Shown: positions 33,996-43,684, counted from the stretch's first letter. The stretch is 64,000 bases of DNA from JAAXGX01 sp965221595 (GCA_965221595.1 OZ244900.1:1798001-1862000); one strand, 5' to 3'. The notes: generated from the sequence alone by a model not told the origin. Numbers and translations are program-made.

Positions 33996-34757
33996 TCAGT
34001 GCGCGCGGGCGTGTTTGCGAAGGAATGCGACGATGCGCTCGCTGGTCCCGCGCGGGTAGACGTGGGCCCCGTCGTGGATCCACGTCATGACCGGCGCGTC
34101 CGTCGCGGCCCCGTACACCGTGCAGCCGGTCCCGCAGGCGGTTGCTGCCTCGACGCCGTTCACCTCGCGGGCGACCGCGATCGCGGCCTCCTGCGCCGCG
34201 AAGCTCACCACGTGGTCACGTTCGCCGCCGACGTGCAGGACCGGCCGGGCCTGCGCGGGCCGCACCGAGGGCGGCAGACGAGCCGCCACCGGGGCGTAGG
34301 CGGCAAACACGTCGGGACGCTCGGCCCAGAGCAGGTAGGTGAACATGCCCCCGTTCGAGTAGCCGGTCGCGTAGATGCGCTCGTCGTCGATGCGGTACGT
34401 CTCCCGCAGCGATTCCAGCGCCGCGTCGACGAGCCGCAGATCGCGGTCGTGGCCGTCGCGCTCCACCTGCCAGCCGGGCAGGCCGCGCCGCCGCGGGAGC
34501 CCCTGGAAGTACACGACGACGGCTTCGGGCCACGCGCCGTGAATGTCGGTGTACTGGAAGTTCTGCGCGTTGTCGCCGAATCCGTGGAACGCAAGCACCA
34601 GGGGCGCTGCGGTCTCGCCCGCCTCCGCCGGCGCGTGGACGATGGCTTCGCGCGTCGTGCCGTCGACCTGCCAGCGCACAACCTGCGCCGCCGCGTCGCA
34701 GGCGCCGGAAGCGAGCAGCAGGCCGGCCAGGGCCAGGATCGTCTGACGCATTCTCAT
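33996..34757 (-). CDS. exported alpha/beta hydrolase, LpqC/PHB-depolymerase type
   Basis: A 253-residue esterase. The signal ends near SGACDAAAQ. Core motifs: PLVLAFHGFGDNAQNFQY (oxyanion strand), nucleophile GYSNGGMFTYLLW, VLHVGGERDHVVSF (acid region) and IHDGAHVYPRG (catalytic His). The family includes polyhydroxybutyrate depolymerase-like and feruloyl-esterase-like secreted enzymes. Either of two adjacent ATGs (34757, 34751) could start it. It lies 30 bp upstream of the serine hydrolase, probably one operon. Confidence 0.8.
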   Translation of the reverse strand: MRMRQTILALAGLLLASGACDAAAQVVRWQVDGTTREAIVHAPAEAGETAAPLVLAFHGFGDNAQNFQYTDIHGAWPEAVVVYFQGLPRRRGLPGWQVERDGHDRDLRLVDAALESLRETYRIDDERIYATGYSNGGMFTYLLWAERPDVFAAYAPVAARLPPSVRPAQARPVLHVGGERDHVVSFAAQEAAIAVAREVNGVEAATACGTGCTVYGAATDAPVMTWIHDGAHVYPRGTSERIVAFLRKHARAH

Positions 34758-34917
34758 GCCCCTATTCTGCAGTGCTACGCAACGGCGTGTGCTGCGCTGC
34801 GCAGGTGCCGTCGTTGATTTCGATATGGACGCGCGCCATTTTGACGTCCCCAGGCGATTGTGCCATGGTCTGGCCAGCCAGGCGCGGCCGCGCTGGCGAG
34901 GAGGTGCGTCAGCAGCC

Positions 34918-36981
34918 ATGCGCAGAGTGCTTGCCGGTCGGTACCCGGTCATCCGTTGGGCGGCGGTCGCGGCGGTAGCGTGGCTGGGAACCGTCGCTGT
35001 GAGCGCGCAGAACGGTGCTGCCGATGGGGAGTGGCCCGTGTTCGGGGCGGACGCGGGCGCCACCCGCTACTCGCCGCTCGACGAGATCCACGCCGGCAAC
35101 GTCGGGGACCTGGCGGTGGCGTGGCGCTGGAGTGCACGGGACCAGGGCACGCCGCCGCCGTCCGGCCGCACCCAGATCAGTCCCATCGTGGTCGACGGCG
35201 TCCTCTATACGACCATCGGCAACCAGCGCAGCGTGATCGCCCTCGACGCGGCCAGCGGCGAGCCGCTCTGGAACTGGCATCCGGGCGACAACGAGCGCCG
35301 CTGGGGCGACATCATCGAGCCCGTGGCGCGCAGCGCGGGGCGCGGCGTCTCCTACTGGACGGACGGGGCCGGCGACGAGCGCATCTTCGTGGTGACGCCG
35401 AGCTTCCAGTTGGCGGCCCTCGACGCGCGGACGGGCGAGCTCGTCGAGGACTTCGGCGCGGCCGGCGTGGTGGACATGATGGACGACCTGCGCTGGAGCG
35501 AGCGGCCGGCCGCGGAACGGGCCGGCCGGGTGGCCAACACATCGCCACCGGCGATTCTCGGCAACGCGCTCGTGGCCTCGGTTTCGCTCCATACGGGGAG
35601 CATTCCCACGCGCGCCTCGCCCAACGAGGTCTGGCCCATGAACATGCCCGGCGACGTCGTGGCCTACGACACCCGCTCCGGTCGGATGCTGTGGCGCTTC
35701 AACACGGTCCCGAAGGCGGGGGAGTTCGGCGTCGAGACTTGGCTCAGGGCGGACGAGGCCCTCTGGGACGTGCCCACCGGCACCCACGACTGGGTGGAGG
35801 AGCATCCGGAACTCCTCGACGCCTCCTGGAAATACACGGGCAACGTCGGGCACTGGGCACCCGTGACGGCTGACGCGGCGCTCGGCCTCTTCTATGTGGC
35901 GACCGAGACTCCCACCAACGACTACTACGGCGGCTATCGGCCCGGGGACAACCTGTTCGGCAACTCGGTGCTGGCCCTGGACGCGGAGACCGGCCAGCGG
36001 GTCTGGCACTTCCAGCTGACCCATCACGAACTGTGGGACTACGACATTCCCACCGCGCCCATCCTCGTGGACATCGAGGTCGACGGGGTGCCGATCGCGG
36101 CCCTGGTGCAGCTCTCGAAGCAGGGTTTCGCGTATGTTCTCGACCGCGCGACCGGCGCACCTGTCTGGCCCATCGAGGAGCGGGCGGTCCCGCCCTCGGA
36201 CGTGCCGGGCGAGCGGGCGTCGCCCACGCAGCCGTTTCCGACGAAGCCGCCCGCATTCGAGCGCCAGGGGGTTACCGAGGACGACCTGATCGATTTCACG
36301 CCGACGCTGCGCGCGGAGGCGCTGCGGATCGTGGAGCAGATTCGGCTCGGGCCGCTCTACACGCCGCCGTCCGTCATCGAGCCGGGAGTCAACCTCGGCA
36401 CCCTCGGGGCCCCCGGCGCAGGCGGCGGCGTCAACTGGCCGGGCGGCGCGGTGGACGTCGAGGCGGGCCTCCTCTTTGTGCCGTCGCAGACGCGGCCGAC
36501 GCTGTTCGGACTGACGGACGGCACGGAGGGGACGGGCGTGCGCTACCATATCTCCTTTGCACGGGGCGTGCCGACCGTCCGCGACCTGCCGCTGCTGAAG
36601 CCGCCCTACGGTCGCATCACCGCGATTGACCTGACCGCGGGAGAGGTGCTGTGGCAGGTCCCGCACGGCGACACCCCGGCCTACATTCGGGAACACCCGG
36701 ACCTGCAGGGCGTGGACGTGCCGCGGACCGGAATCCTCACGCAGAGTTCCGGCCTGCTCGCGACGGCCACCCTGCTGTTCGCGGGCGAGGGGCAACGGGG
36801 CGCTCCCGTTCTGCGTGCGTACGACAAGCGGACCGGCGATGTCGTCCACGAGCTGACGCTGCCGGGCGGGCCCACCACCGGCTTCCCGATCACGTACCGG
36901 GCGGCCGGCCGGCAGTACCTCGTCGTGGCGGCCCTGGACGCGGAGCGGATCGCAGAGTTGGTGGCCTACGCCTTGCCGTAG
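34918..36981 (+). CDS. PQQ-dependent dehydrogenase, membrane-GDH type (copy 3)
   Basis: A 687-residue exported quinoprotein. Signal to about residue 30 (VAVSAQNG), then GEWPVFGADAGATRYSPLDEI. Motifs include VIALDAASGEPLWNWHPG, AGRGVSYWTDGAGDE, ETPTNDYYGGYRPGDNLF, VWHFQLTHHELWDYD and GGGVNWPGGAVDVE. Like copies 1 and 2 it has no haem motif. It precedes the TonB receptor gene on the same strand with a 188-bp spacer. Substrate unassigned. Confidence 0.9.
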   Translation: MRRVLAGRYPVIRWAAVAAVAWLGTVAVSAQNGAADGEWPVFGADAGATRYSPLDEIHAGNVGDLAVAWRWSARDQGTPPPSGRTQISPIVVDGVLYTTIGNQRSVIALDAASGEPLWNWHPGDNERRWGDIIEPVARSAGRGVSYWTDGAGDERIFVVTPSFQLAALDARTGELVEDFGAAGVVDMMDDLRWSERPAAERAGRVANTSPPAILGNALVASVSLHTGSIPTRASPNEVWPMNMPGDVVAYDTRSGRMLWRFNTVPKAGEFGVETWLRADEALWDVPTGTHDWVEEHPELLDASWKYTGNVGHWAPVTADAALGLFYVATETPTNDYYGGYRPGDNLFGNSVLALDAETGQRVWHFQLTHHELWDYDIPTAPILVDIEVDGVPIAALVQLSKQGFAYVLDRATGAPVWPIEERAVPPSDVPGERASPTQPFPTKPPAFERQGVTEDDLIDFTPTLRAEALRIVEQIRLGPLYTPPSVIEPGVNLGTLGAPGAGGGVNWPGGAVDVEAGLLFVPSQTRPTLFGLTDGTEGTGVRYHISFARGVPTVRDLPLLKPPYGRITAIDLTAGEVLWQVPHGDTPAYIREHPDLQGVDVPRTGILTQSSGLLATATLLFAGEGQRGAPVLRAYDKRTGDVVHELTLPGGPTTGFPITYRAAGRQYLVVAALDAERIAELVAYALP

Positions 36982-37169
36982 TCGGTACCGAGCCGGCGGC
37001 GCCAGCGCCAGACGGCACCGGCGACAAAGCCGGCCGCGAGAGCGACCGCGCACTACCGACCACGAACCCCGGCGGCAAGGACCACCGCGGCCAGACTGCA
37101 GACCATCCTCAATGGCCGCCTGCAGCCCCCGCCAGCTAGACTTGGCCTCGCACACGAGAAGGGAAAGCA

Positions 37170-39575
37170 ATGCAAGGGATTTCAGTACGCAGGCTATGCC
37201 CGATAGCTATTGCGGGTGCGCTCGCCGTGCTGCCGCAGCATGCCGCCGCCGACAGTCTCGCCGGGCGCATTCGCGACCCGCAGGACCGGGCGGTTCCGAA
37301 CGCCCAGATCCGGCTCTTCGACCGCGCGAGCGGCCAGGTGCGGGAGACGCTCGGCGCTCCGGACGGGAGCTACGCATTCGAGGACATTCCCGCCGGCGCC
37401 TATGTCCTGGAGGCGCAGGCGTCCGCAGGCGCGTTGTCGGGCGCCACCGTAATCCGCGTCGACGGCAACAGCAGCAGCGACCTGACACTGGGGGTCTCGG
37501 GTGTGGTCGCCGAGGTGGTGGTGACGGCGTCGAGCACCCCGCTGACGGTGCAGGAAGTGGCGAAGGCGGTCGATGTCATCGACGCGGACGAGCTCGCCCT
37601 GCGCAACGAGATGTCAGTAGCCGAGGCCGTCCGCACGCTGCCGGGCATCCGCGTGCGGTCGCTGGGCGGGCCGGGCAGCTTGACGACCATCCAGACGCGC
37701 GGCATGCGGAACCAGGATACGGCGGTGCTCATCGACGGCATGCGCTTTCGGGACGCCGCGAGCCCGCAGGGCGACAGCACCGGCTCCCTGGCCCATCTGG
37801 CCACCGTCGATACCGAGCAGGTCGAGGTGATGCGCGGCTCGGGATCGTCGCTGTACGGCTCGAATGCGATGGCGGGTGTCATCAACATCACGTCGCGCAC
37901 CGGCGGCGGACCCGCGCAAGGCGACGTCCTTGTCGAGGGCGGCGGGCTCGGCCTGTTCCGTTCCGTGCCCCGCATACGGGGCGGCGCGGCCGACGACCGG
38001 CTGTCGTACAGCGCGGCGGTCTCCTACCTCGACGTCACGCAGGGCGTTCGCGGCGCGAACCCGTATCGCAGCACCTCCCCCCAGGGGATGGTCCGCTACC
38101 AGTTCACGCCCACGTTGTCGGCGACCGGCCGCTTGTGGTACTCCGTTGACGACGTGCGCCTGCGCAACAGTCCGGAGTTCCCTGACGCAGTGGTCGCCAA
38201 CTTTCCCGCGGCCGGGATCGTCCCGGCTGTCGCCCTGTCGACGGATCAGCTCGCTCTGTTCGAGCAGGGCCTGCCGTTCCAGGGCGGCAGCGCCACATTC
38301 GTCCCCAGTGCGAACGATCCTGACAACAATCTCAAGTCTTCCTTCCTCAACGGCATGACGACCGTGCGCCACAGCGTTGCGCCCGGCACCAACTACCGCA
38401 TCAGCTATCAGGGCGTCGACACCAACCGGGAGTTCATCAACGGACCCCTTGGCCCCGGCTTCCAGCCCCTCGCCGAGAACAGCAGCCACTTCGACGGACG
38501 TATCGACACGGTCCAGGCCCGTCTCGACGCGGCAGTCGGGACGATCAACTTCTTCAGCGCCGGCTACGAGTTCGAGCGTGAGCAGTACTACCGGGAGGCC
38601 TCGGGAGACGCGGCAACGATTACGATCGCGTCCTACAGTCAGACACTGTACGCGCAGGATCGGCTCGAGCTGCTCGACAGCCGCCTGCAATTGAGCTTCA
38701 GCGGCCGGTTCCAGACGTTCCATCTGCCGGATCCGGTGTTCGTCGGCGGCAGCCACCCGTACGGCGCCCTGAACGTCGAAGTACCGACCGCCTACACGGG
38801 CGACGCGGCCGTGGCGTACTTCTTATCCGCCAGCGGGACCAAGCTGCGGGCACACGTGGGCAACAGCTACCGCGTCCCGTCGCCGTTCGAGCGCTTCGGC
38901 GGGACGTTTTCCTCCTTCAGCAGCTCCTTCAGCTTCTGGGGCGATCCGGCGTTGAAACCGGAACGCGCAGTGGCCTACGACGGCGGCATCGACCAGTGGC
39001 TGTTCGACTCGCAACTGCAGCTCAGCGCCACCGTGTTCTACACCGACCTGCAGGAGACCATCATCTACGACTTCGCGAACTTTCCGGCCGCCAACGACCC
39101 CTTCGGCCGGTTCGGCGGCTACCGCAACACGGACGGCGGCCGGGCGCGCGGCGTCGAGGCGAGCGTGCAGGCTGCGCCGTCGCTCGCGACCAGGCTGCGG
39201 GTCTCATACACCTACACCGACGCGGAATCGAATACACCGACCATCGGCGAGGACTACTTCGGCGTGCTGGGGCTGTCGAAGCACCTGTTCACGCTCACGG
39301 CCACCCAGTGGATCGCCCAGCGTGCGAGCGTGACGTTCGACCTGTTCGTTGCCAGCGACTATTCGTTGTCGCCGTTCGGCGGGCTGGGCCGCCACTTCAT
39401 CTTTGCCGGTCCCGTGAAGGGCGACGTGGTGGTCCGCTACGACCTGCTGGGCCGGCGGGATCGCGGCCTGGATCTCTACCTGAAGGTCGAGAACCTATTC
39501 GATAACGCCTACTACGAGAACGGATTCCTGCCCCCCGGCACCTGGGCCAGCGGGGGATTGCGCGTCCGCTACTGA
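37170..39575 (+). CDS. TonB-dependent outer-membrane receptor with N-terminal carboxypeptidase-like domain
   Basis: An 801-residue outer-membrane receptor. Order: signal (residues 1-27), CarboxypepD-reg-like beta domain (LAGRIRDPQDRAVPNAQIRL to FEDIPAGAYVLE), TonB-box/plug region (VVVTASSTPLTVQEVAKAVD, LPGIRVRSLGG, QTRGMRNQDTAVLIDGMRF, VEVMRGSGSSLYGSNAMAG) and a 22-strand barrel ending in aromatic Tyr (GGLRVRY). The barrel has FGGYRNTDGGRARGVEAS and YLKVENLFDNAYYE. Ligand unknown; no riboswitch is seen upstream. Confidence 0.9.
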   Translation: MQGISVRRLCPIAIAGALAVLPQHAAADSLAGRIRDPQDRAVPNAQIRLFDRASGQVRETLGAPDGSYAFEDIPAGAYVLEAQASAGALSGATVIRVDGNSSSDLTLGVSGVVAEVVVTASSTPLTVQEVAKAVDVIDADELALRNEMSVAEAVRTLPGIRVRSLGGPGSLTTIQTRGMRNQDTAVLIDGMRFRDAASPQGDSTGSLAHLATVDTEQVEVMRGSGSSLYGSNAMAGVINITSRTGGGPAQGDVLVEGGGLGLFRSVPRIRGGAADDRLSYSAAVSYLDVTQGVRGANPYRSTSPQGMVRYQFTPTLSATGRLWYSVDDVRLRNSPEFPDAVVANFPAAGIVPAVALSTDQLALFEQGLPFQGGSATFVPSANDPDNNLKSSFLNGMTTVRHSVAPGTNYRISYQGVDTNREFINGPLGPGFQPLAENSSHFDGRIDTVQARLDAAVGTINFFSAGYEFEREQYYREASGDAATITIASYSQTLYAQDRLELLDSRLQLSFSGRFQTFHLPDPVFVGGSHPYGALNVEVPTAYTGDAAVAYFLSASGTKLRAHVGNSYRVPSPFERFGGTFSSFSSSFSFWGDPALKPERAVAYDGGIDQWLFDSQLQLSATVFYTDLQETIIYDFANFPAANDPFGRFGGYRNTDGGRARGVEASVQAAPSLATRLRVSYTYTDAESNTPTIGEDYFGVLGLSKHLFTLTATQWIAQRASVTFDLFVASDYSLSPFGGLGRHFIFAGPVKGDVVVRYDLLGRRDRGLDLYLKVENLFDNAYYENGFLPPGTWASGGLRVRY

Positions 39576-39691
39576 TACCGACCCCTGCCCGGCCGCGGCT
39601 GCTCCGTCTGATTGCCTTCCGCCTAGAATGACGTTGTGAGGACTGTCTGCCCCGCCGAGTGCGGGACGCACCGCGGACTGCCGGCCATCCC

Positions 39692-40528
39692 ATGAACCCG
39701 ACCGGACCGCCGCCCGCATCGGACGGTCGACTCGTCGCATGGGCGCGCCGGACGGCCGGCGCCGCCTGGTTCCGCCACGGCGTCACCGCGGTCATTACCG
39801 CCAACGCCGTCGTCATCGGCCTCGACACGTCGGTGGCGCTGGCCGCGCGCTTCGGCGGCGTTTTCGAGCTGACGAGCCGGGCGTTCCTCGCCATCTTCGT
39901 TGTCGAGGCCCTGATCAAGATGGCGGCCGTGTGGCCTCGGCTGCGGGACTACTTCGCCGACGGCTGGAACCTGTTCGACTTCACGGTCATCGCCGTCAGC
40001 CTGCTGCCGAGCACGGGCGAGCTGGCCACCCTCGCCCGGCTCGCCCGCCTGTTCCGGGTGCTGCGGCTCGTGTCGGCCCTGCCCGAGCTGCGACTCATCG
40101 TCGCCACGCTGATCCGCTCCGTGCCCGGCATGTTCAACGTGCTCGCGTTGATGTCGATCATTTTCTACGTCTATGGGGTCGCCGGCTACCACCTGTTCCG
40201 CGAAATCGACCCCACGCATTGGCGCACGCTCGGCATCGCACTGCTGTCGCTGTTCCGCATCGTCACTCTGGAGGACTGGACCGACATCATGTACGCCGCG
40301 CTCGACCACTACTGGTGGGCGTGGGCCTACTTCGTGAGCTTCGTGGTCGTGGGCACCTTTGTGGTCATCAACCTGTTCATTGCCGTGGTGATCAACAGCC
40401 TGGACGAGGCCAAGCAGGACCGGCTGCAGGCGCTCGCGACGCCCCCGAGCCGCGAGGAGCTGCTGGCGGAGCTGTCCCGCACCCGGGCGGCCCTCGCGCG
40501 GCTGCAGGAGCGTCTGGAGCGGGGCTGA
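39692..40528 (+). CDS. single-domain voltage-gated cation channel, predicted Ca2+-type filter
   Basis: A 278-residue six-helix ion channel of the NaChBac type. S1-S3 span about residues 28-107; S4 carries Arg at three-residue spacing (R116, R119, R122, R125). The pore loop holds TLEDWTD (192-198) where bacterial sodium channels have TLESW-S/M; the extra acidic residues match the engineered calcium-selective TLDDWSD filter. S6 (215-236) leads to a C-terminal coiled coil (EELLAELSRTRAALARLQ), which in this family holds the tetramer. An alternative GTG start lies 11 codons upstream. Neighbouring TonB gene gives no functional clue. Confidence 0.85.
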   Translation: MNPTGPPPASDGRLVAWARRTAGAAWFRHGVTAVITANAVVIGLDTSVALAARFGGVFELTSRAFLAIFVVEALIKMAAVWPRLRDYFADGWNLFDFTVIAVSLLPSTGELATLARLARLFRVLRLVSALPELRLIVATLIRSVPGMFNVLALMSIIFYVYGVAGYHLFREIDPTHWRTLGIALLSLFRIVTLEDWTDIMYAALDHYWWAWAYFVSFVVVGTFVVINLFIAVVINSLDEAKQDRLQALATPPSREELLAELSRTRAALARLQERLERG

Positions 40529-40996
40529 CGCCGCGCTCTGAGCGCTGCCCCAACCGACTTCCGGTACCATTACCGCGACGAGGCAAGTTCTCGCGAGCAG
40601 GCAGATCCGCGCCGCACGCGGCCGTCGCGACGGGGCGAAGCGACGCGAGCGGCTCCGACGCCGACGCGCGTGGATGCCGCTCCACGGTGCTCGCGCCGCT
40701 GCGGTACTATGCGGACCGATAGCCTCTACGTGGATGCTCGGGGGCCGGTTCCGCGGCACTCCACCGGCTGGCCGCGCAGCACTGGTTCCGCGGCGCGCAG
40801 GTGTCGCGCTTCGAGGAGCACGATTTCTGTTTCGCGGTGTGAGGCAGCCCGCGCTCACCGACACCGCCGGTCAGCAGTGTCAGGCTGACCGGCGGTGAGC
40901 AGCCGGCGGCGCTCGACCGGCACATGGACCCGGCGCCAGCCGGCGCTGAAGCTGGGCCCGGGGCGCTGAGCGAGCCCGCCGGCAGAGGGCGGAGAC
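40529..40996. other. intergenic region with a strong hairpin, no gene recognised
   Basis: Spacer between the channel gene and the convergently oriented PRTPWGDPDLQG copy 5. An ORF-like piece starting at MRTDSLYVDARGPV and a shifted one ending SRFEEHDFCFAV could be gene debris but match no family I know. The 14-bp inverted repeat at 40862 lies here. Confidence 0.5.
40862..40897. terminator. 14-bp perfect inverted repeat, possible terminator
   Basis: Arms CACCGCCGGTCAGC and GCTGACCGGCGGTG are perfectly complementary around an 8-nt loop. It lies about 100 bp beyond the stop of the minus-strand gene at 40997 and about 330 bp beyond the channel gene, so it could end transcription from either side. 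There is no T-run, so this would be an atypical intrinsic terminator or a protein-binding site. Confidence 0.5.
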
Positions 40997-42007
40997 CTAC
41001 CGTCCGCCCGCGGCTGCTTCCCGCTCCTCGGCCCTTGCGCCGGCCAGCAGATTGAACATGCCGTAGTTCCCCTCGTGGCAGGCGTACTCGTAGAGCGCGC
41101 TGTCGGAGAGGCGCATCGGGATCTGGGCGGTCCAGGCGCGGGTGTAGGTGGTCGGATCCGACGCCGTGAACTCGTACAGCAGCACGTCGTCGGCAACGCG
41201 TGTGAAGCGTTCCACGAGGTGCAGGTTGGCGCTGGAGCCGTTGAAGTGGGTTTCGCGCAGGAAGTTGGTGGTCTCCACCACCAGGGTCTCGCCTTCCCAG
41301 CGTCCCCGCGAGTCGCCCGTCCACTGGCGGACGGAGTCCGGCACATGCGACCGCCCGTCGAGCGGGACGATGCGGGCGTCGTGGATCATCTCGTTGAAGA
41401 TCACCACGTTGTCGGGCGTCTGGAACAGCTGCACGTTGTTGTTGTAGGCGCTCGGCAGCATCGGCGGTCCGGAATTGAAGCCCAGGATGCAGCGCTCGGA
41501 GAGCGCCCGGTCCTCCGGGCCTTCCGTCACCATGCCGGAGAACGCCCTGGCGAACGTGCCCGGACGCTCGCGCCCCTCGGGCGTCCACGGGATCTTGCCG
41601 TCGGGAGGATCGACGATCAGCGACGTCCGCCGGTCGTCCGTCAGGCTGCTGCCGTAGTCCATCCAGAAGTTGTTGTAGGCCCGTTCGATATCGCTGCCGA
41701 ACCCGAACGCCTGGTCGGCGCCGTCCCGGCGGTCCGCATCGAGTGCGTGGGCAGTTGCCTCCGCGAACTGGGCCGCTGCCTCCTCCGATGCGAAGACCTC
41801 CTGGTCGGACAGCGCATCGGGCCGTTCCAGCGGCGTGAGCGTCCGGAAGTCCCAGACGCCCTGCAGATCGGGATCACCCCACGCGGTCCGGTGGCCGGTC
41901 GGTTGCGTCTGGGCCTGTGCGGCCGGCGGGGCAGCCAGCGGCGCCAGGAGCGCCAGCGCGGCGGCGAACGTCATCACGTTGCGGCAAGTCGAGTAGCGAC
42001 GACCCAT
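40997..42007 (-). CDS. secreted PRTPWGDPDLQG-family protein, copy 5
   Basis: A 336-residue paralogue with signal peptide ending PAAQAQ, then HRTAWGDPDLQGVWDFRTL and TPLERPDAL. Blocks: LIVDPPDGKIPWTPEG, SERCILGFNSGPPMLP, YNNNVQLF, MIHDARIVPLDGRSHVP, GRWEGETLVVETTNFLRETHF, ERFTRVADDVLLYEFTASDP and YEYACHEGNYGMFNLL. ATG 42007 has a strong GAGGAGG upstream. The closest copies are 1 and 6. Function unknown. Confidence 0.8.
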   Translation of the reverse strand: MGRRYSTCRNVMTFAAALALLAPLAAPPAAQAQTQPTGHRTAWGDPDLQGVWDFRTLTPLERPDALSDQEVFASEEAAAQFAEATAHALDADRRDGADQAFGFGSDIERAYNNFWMDYGSSLTDDRRTSLIVDPPDGKIPWTPEGRERPGTFARAFSGMVTEGPEDRALSERCILGFNSGPPMLPSAYNNNVQLFQTPDNVVIFNEMIHDARIVPLDGRSHVPDSVRQWTGDSRGRWEGETLVVETTNFLRETHFNGSSANLHLVERFTRVADDVLLYEFTASDPTTYTRAWTAQIPMRLSDSALYEYACHEGNYGMFNLLAGARAEEREAAAGGR

Positions 42008-42121
42008 GCGATACCTCCTCGAAACGACCCCGGCGTTGACTGCGTCCATTCTGACACACTCGCGTCCGTCACACGCGCGGCGCGGCCGGCGGGCGCGGCG
42101 TGTGGCGCCTCCTCGCTGGCA

Positions 42122-43525
42122 TTACCGCGCCGCGCCCGCGCCCGGCGGCTGCCCGTCCAGCGCTTCTGTCGTCTCGGTGATAACCGACTGCAGGTAGTTC
42201 TGCTCGTAGGCGTTGTCCACCTCCGCGGACTCGGCCAGCAGACGTTCGTGCGCCTCGCGGTACAGCCGCAGCGCCGCGGCGCCTTCCGGCTCGCCGCCGA
42301 GCGCCACCTCGATGAAATGGAGCGCGTGCAGCGGCCGGCCGTTGTCGAGGTGCTGCCGGGCCCGCGCCAGCAGGGTATCTGTCCCGACCAGTCCGGCCAG
42401 CTCCCCATAGACGTTGCGCGCCGGCACGTGATACAGCTCCGTGGTGCTGTCGTAGTGGAACCAGGTGCCGTAGTACTCCCAGATGCTTTTCACGGCCCAC
42501 GACACCCGGCCGTGCCCCTCGTGCAGATCCAGGTCCGGCGGCAGCGTCACTGCCTCCATCAACTCGTGCACCGTCCTGCCCGCATTCATGCCCGCCACGA
42601 CGGCATCGTGCACGTAGCGCACGGCATCGCGCATCCTGCGCAGGCCGGCCAGCACGTGCTCCCGGCCCCGGATTGGATCGTGGTGGCTGGGCACCACCAT
42701 GTCCGGTTCGAGCGCCATGAACCGCTCCAGCGTACGGATGTACTCCATCGGCCTGCGGACCTTCTCGCCGCGCATGGTGAAGATGTTGGGGAATCCGTCC
42801 CACAGAAAGCCGAGGGTATCGCCGGTGAACAGGATCCGCCGCGCGGGCAGCCAGAGAGAGACGTTGTCGGCGCCCTCGGCGCCGGGTGTGCTCAAGACCT
42901 CGAACCGGACGCCGCCGAGGTCGAACACGTAGTCCTGGTCGCCGACGAGAATGTCCGGCGTGATCGGGCGCTGCCGCGGGGGTTGTCCGGTGCGCTGCGG
43001 GGGTTGCCCGGTGCCGGCCGCCGGTGCCGGGGCGGGGCGCAGCCGTCGCAGGCGCCGGCCTCCGAACCGCGACAGCGCCTGCGTATACCGGCGCTCTTCC
43101 TCGAACTCGCGGTGGACGATAATCTCCGGACCCTCGTCGATCCAATACGGATGACCGCCGGTATGGTCGGGGTGGGAGTGGCTGTAGATGACGTAGCGGA
43201 GGGGACCCGGCGCGGCGTCGCGCAGCAGGCGGTAGTGGTCGTCGGCCTGTCCGGCGAACGCGTTGCCGGTGTCGAAGACCACGTTGCCCTCGGACGTATG
43301 GATTAGGTGGCTGTTCCCGTTCCCGGTGGCCTGGTACACGTTATCGGCAAGCACGCGCAGGCTGACCGGCACCGGGGCGAATACGCGCCGTGCATCGGCG
43401 CCCGTCGTCTGCTGTGCCGCCGGGTGCGGCCCGCCGGCCATGACGGCCCCGCCAGCGGCGAGCAGCACGACCAGTCGCTGCGCCGCGCGAACCGGTCGCC
43501 CGGGTCCTGGGTTGTTCGTGGACAT
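42122..43525 (-). CDS. exported MBL-fold hydrolase, alkyl-sulfatase-like
   Basis: A 467-residue metallo-beta-lactamase protein resembling SDS-hydrolase/alkyl sulfatases. Signal segment (residues 10-37). Zinc motif HSHPDH in VIYSHSHPDHTGGHPYW, then FEVLSTPGAEGADNVSLWLP, FTGDTLGFLWDGFPN and VVPSHHDPIRGREHV. The C-terminal half (EGHGRVSWAVKSIWEYYGTW to YEQNYLQSV) resembles the alkyl-sulfatase dimerisation domain. A TGQPPQR/TGQPPRQ repeat is inserted between the two halves. ATG 43525 follows AGGAGA. Substrate inferred only by family. Confidence 0.8.
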   Translation of the reverse strand: MSTNNPGPGRPVRAAQRLVVLLAAGGAVMAGGPHPAAQQTTGADARRVFAPVPVSLRVLADNVYQATGNGNSHLIHTSEGNVVFDTGNAFAGQADDHYRLLRDAAPGPLRYVIYSHSHPDHTGGHPYWIDEGPEIIVHREFEEERRYTQALSRFGGRRLRRLRPAPAPAAGTGQPPQRTGQPPRQRPITPDILVGDQDYVFDLGGVRFEVLSTPGAEGADNVSLWLPARRILFTGDTLGFLWDGFPNIFTMRGEKVRRPMEYIRTLERFMALEPDMVVPSHHDPIRGREHVLAGLRRMRDAVRYVHDAVVAGMNAGRTVHELMEAVTLPPDLDLHEGHGRVSWAVKSIWEYYGTWFHYDSTTELYHVPARNVYGELAGLVGTDTLLARARQHLDNGRPLHALHFIEVALGGEPEGAAALRLYREAHERLLAESAEVDNAYEQNYLQSVITETTEALDGQPPGAGAAR

Positions 43526-43684
43526 GTTCTCTCCTGTCGGCGTATGCAGAGGTTCCCCCACCATGGCGCAGCGGGTCGATTGCCTGCGACGGGCAGAGCC
43601 TGCCGGAGGTCACGGGCTGGTAGACTGACGCATTTGGAATTCTGCAGCTCTCTGGAGCTGCACGACGTACCCAAGGGGGTTCAT

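Noticed and set aside
36982..37169. Cobalamin riboswitch upstream of the TonB receptor
   Set aside because: No B12-box or conserved riboswitch core could be found in the 188-bp leader.
34909..37170. 753-codon minus-strand ORF opposite the PQQ dehydrogenase
   Set aside because: The plus-strand gene has all PQQ-propeller motifs and a signal peptide; the minus frame is low-complexity shadow. The same applies to the long frames opposite 18698-20782 and 54783-56159.
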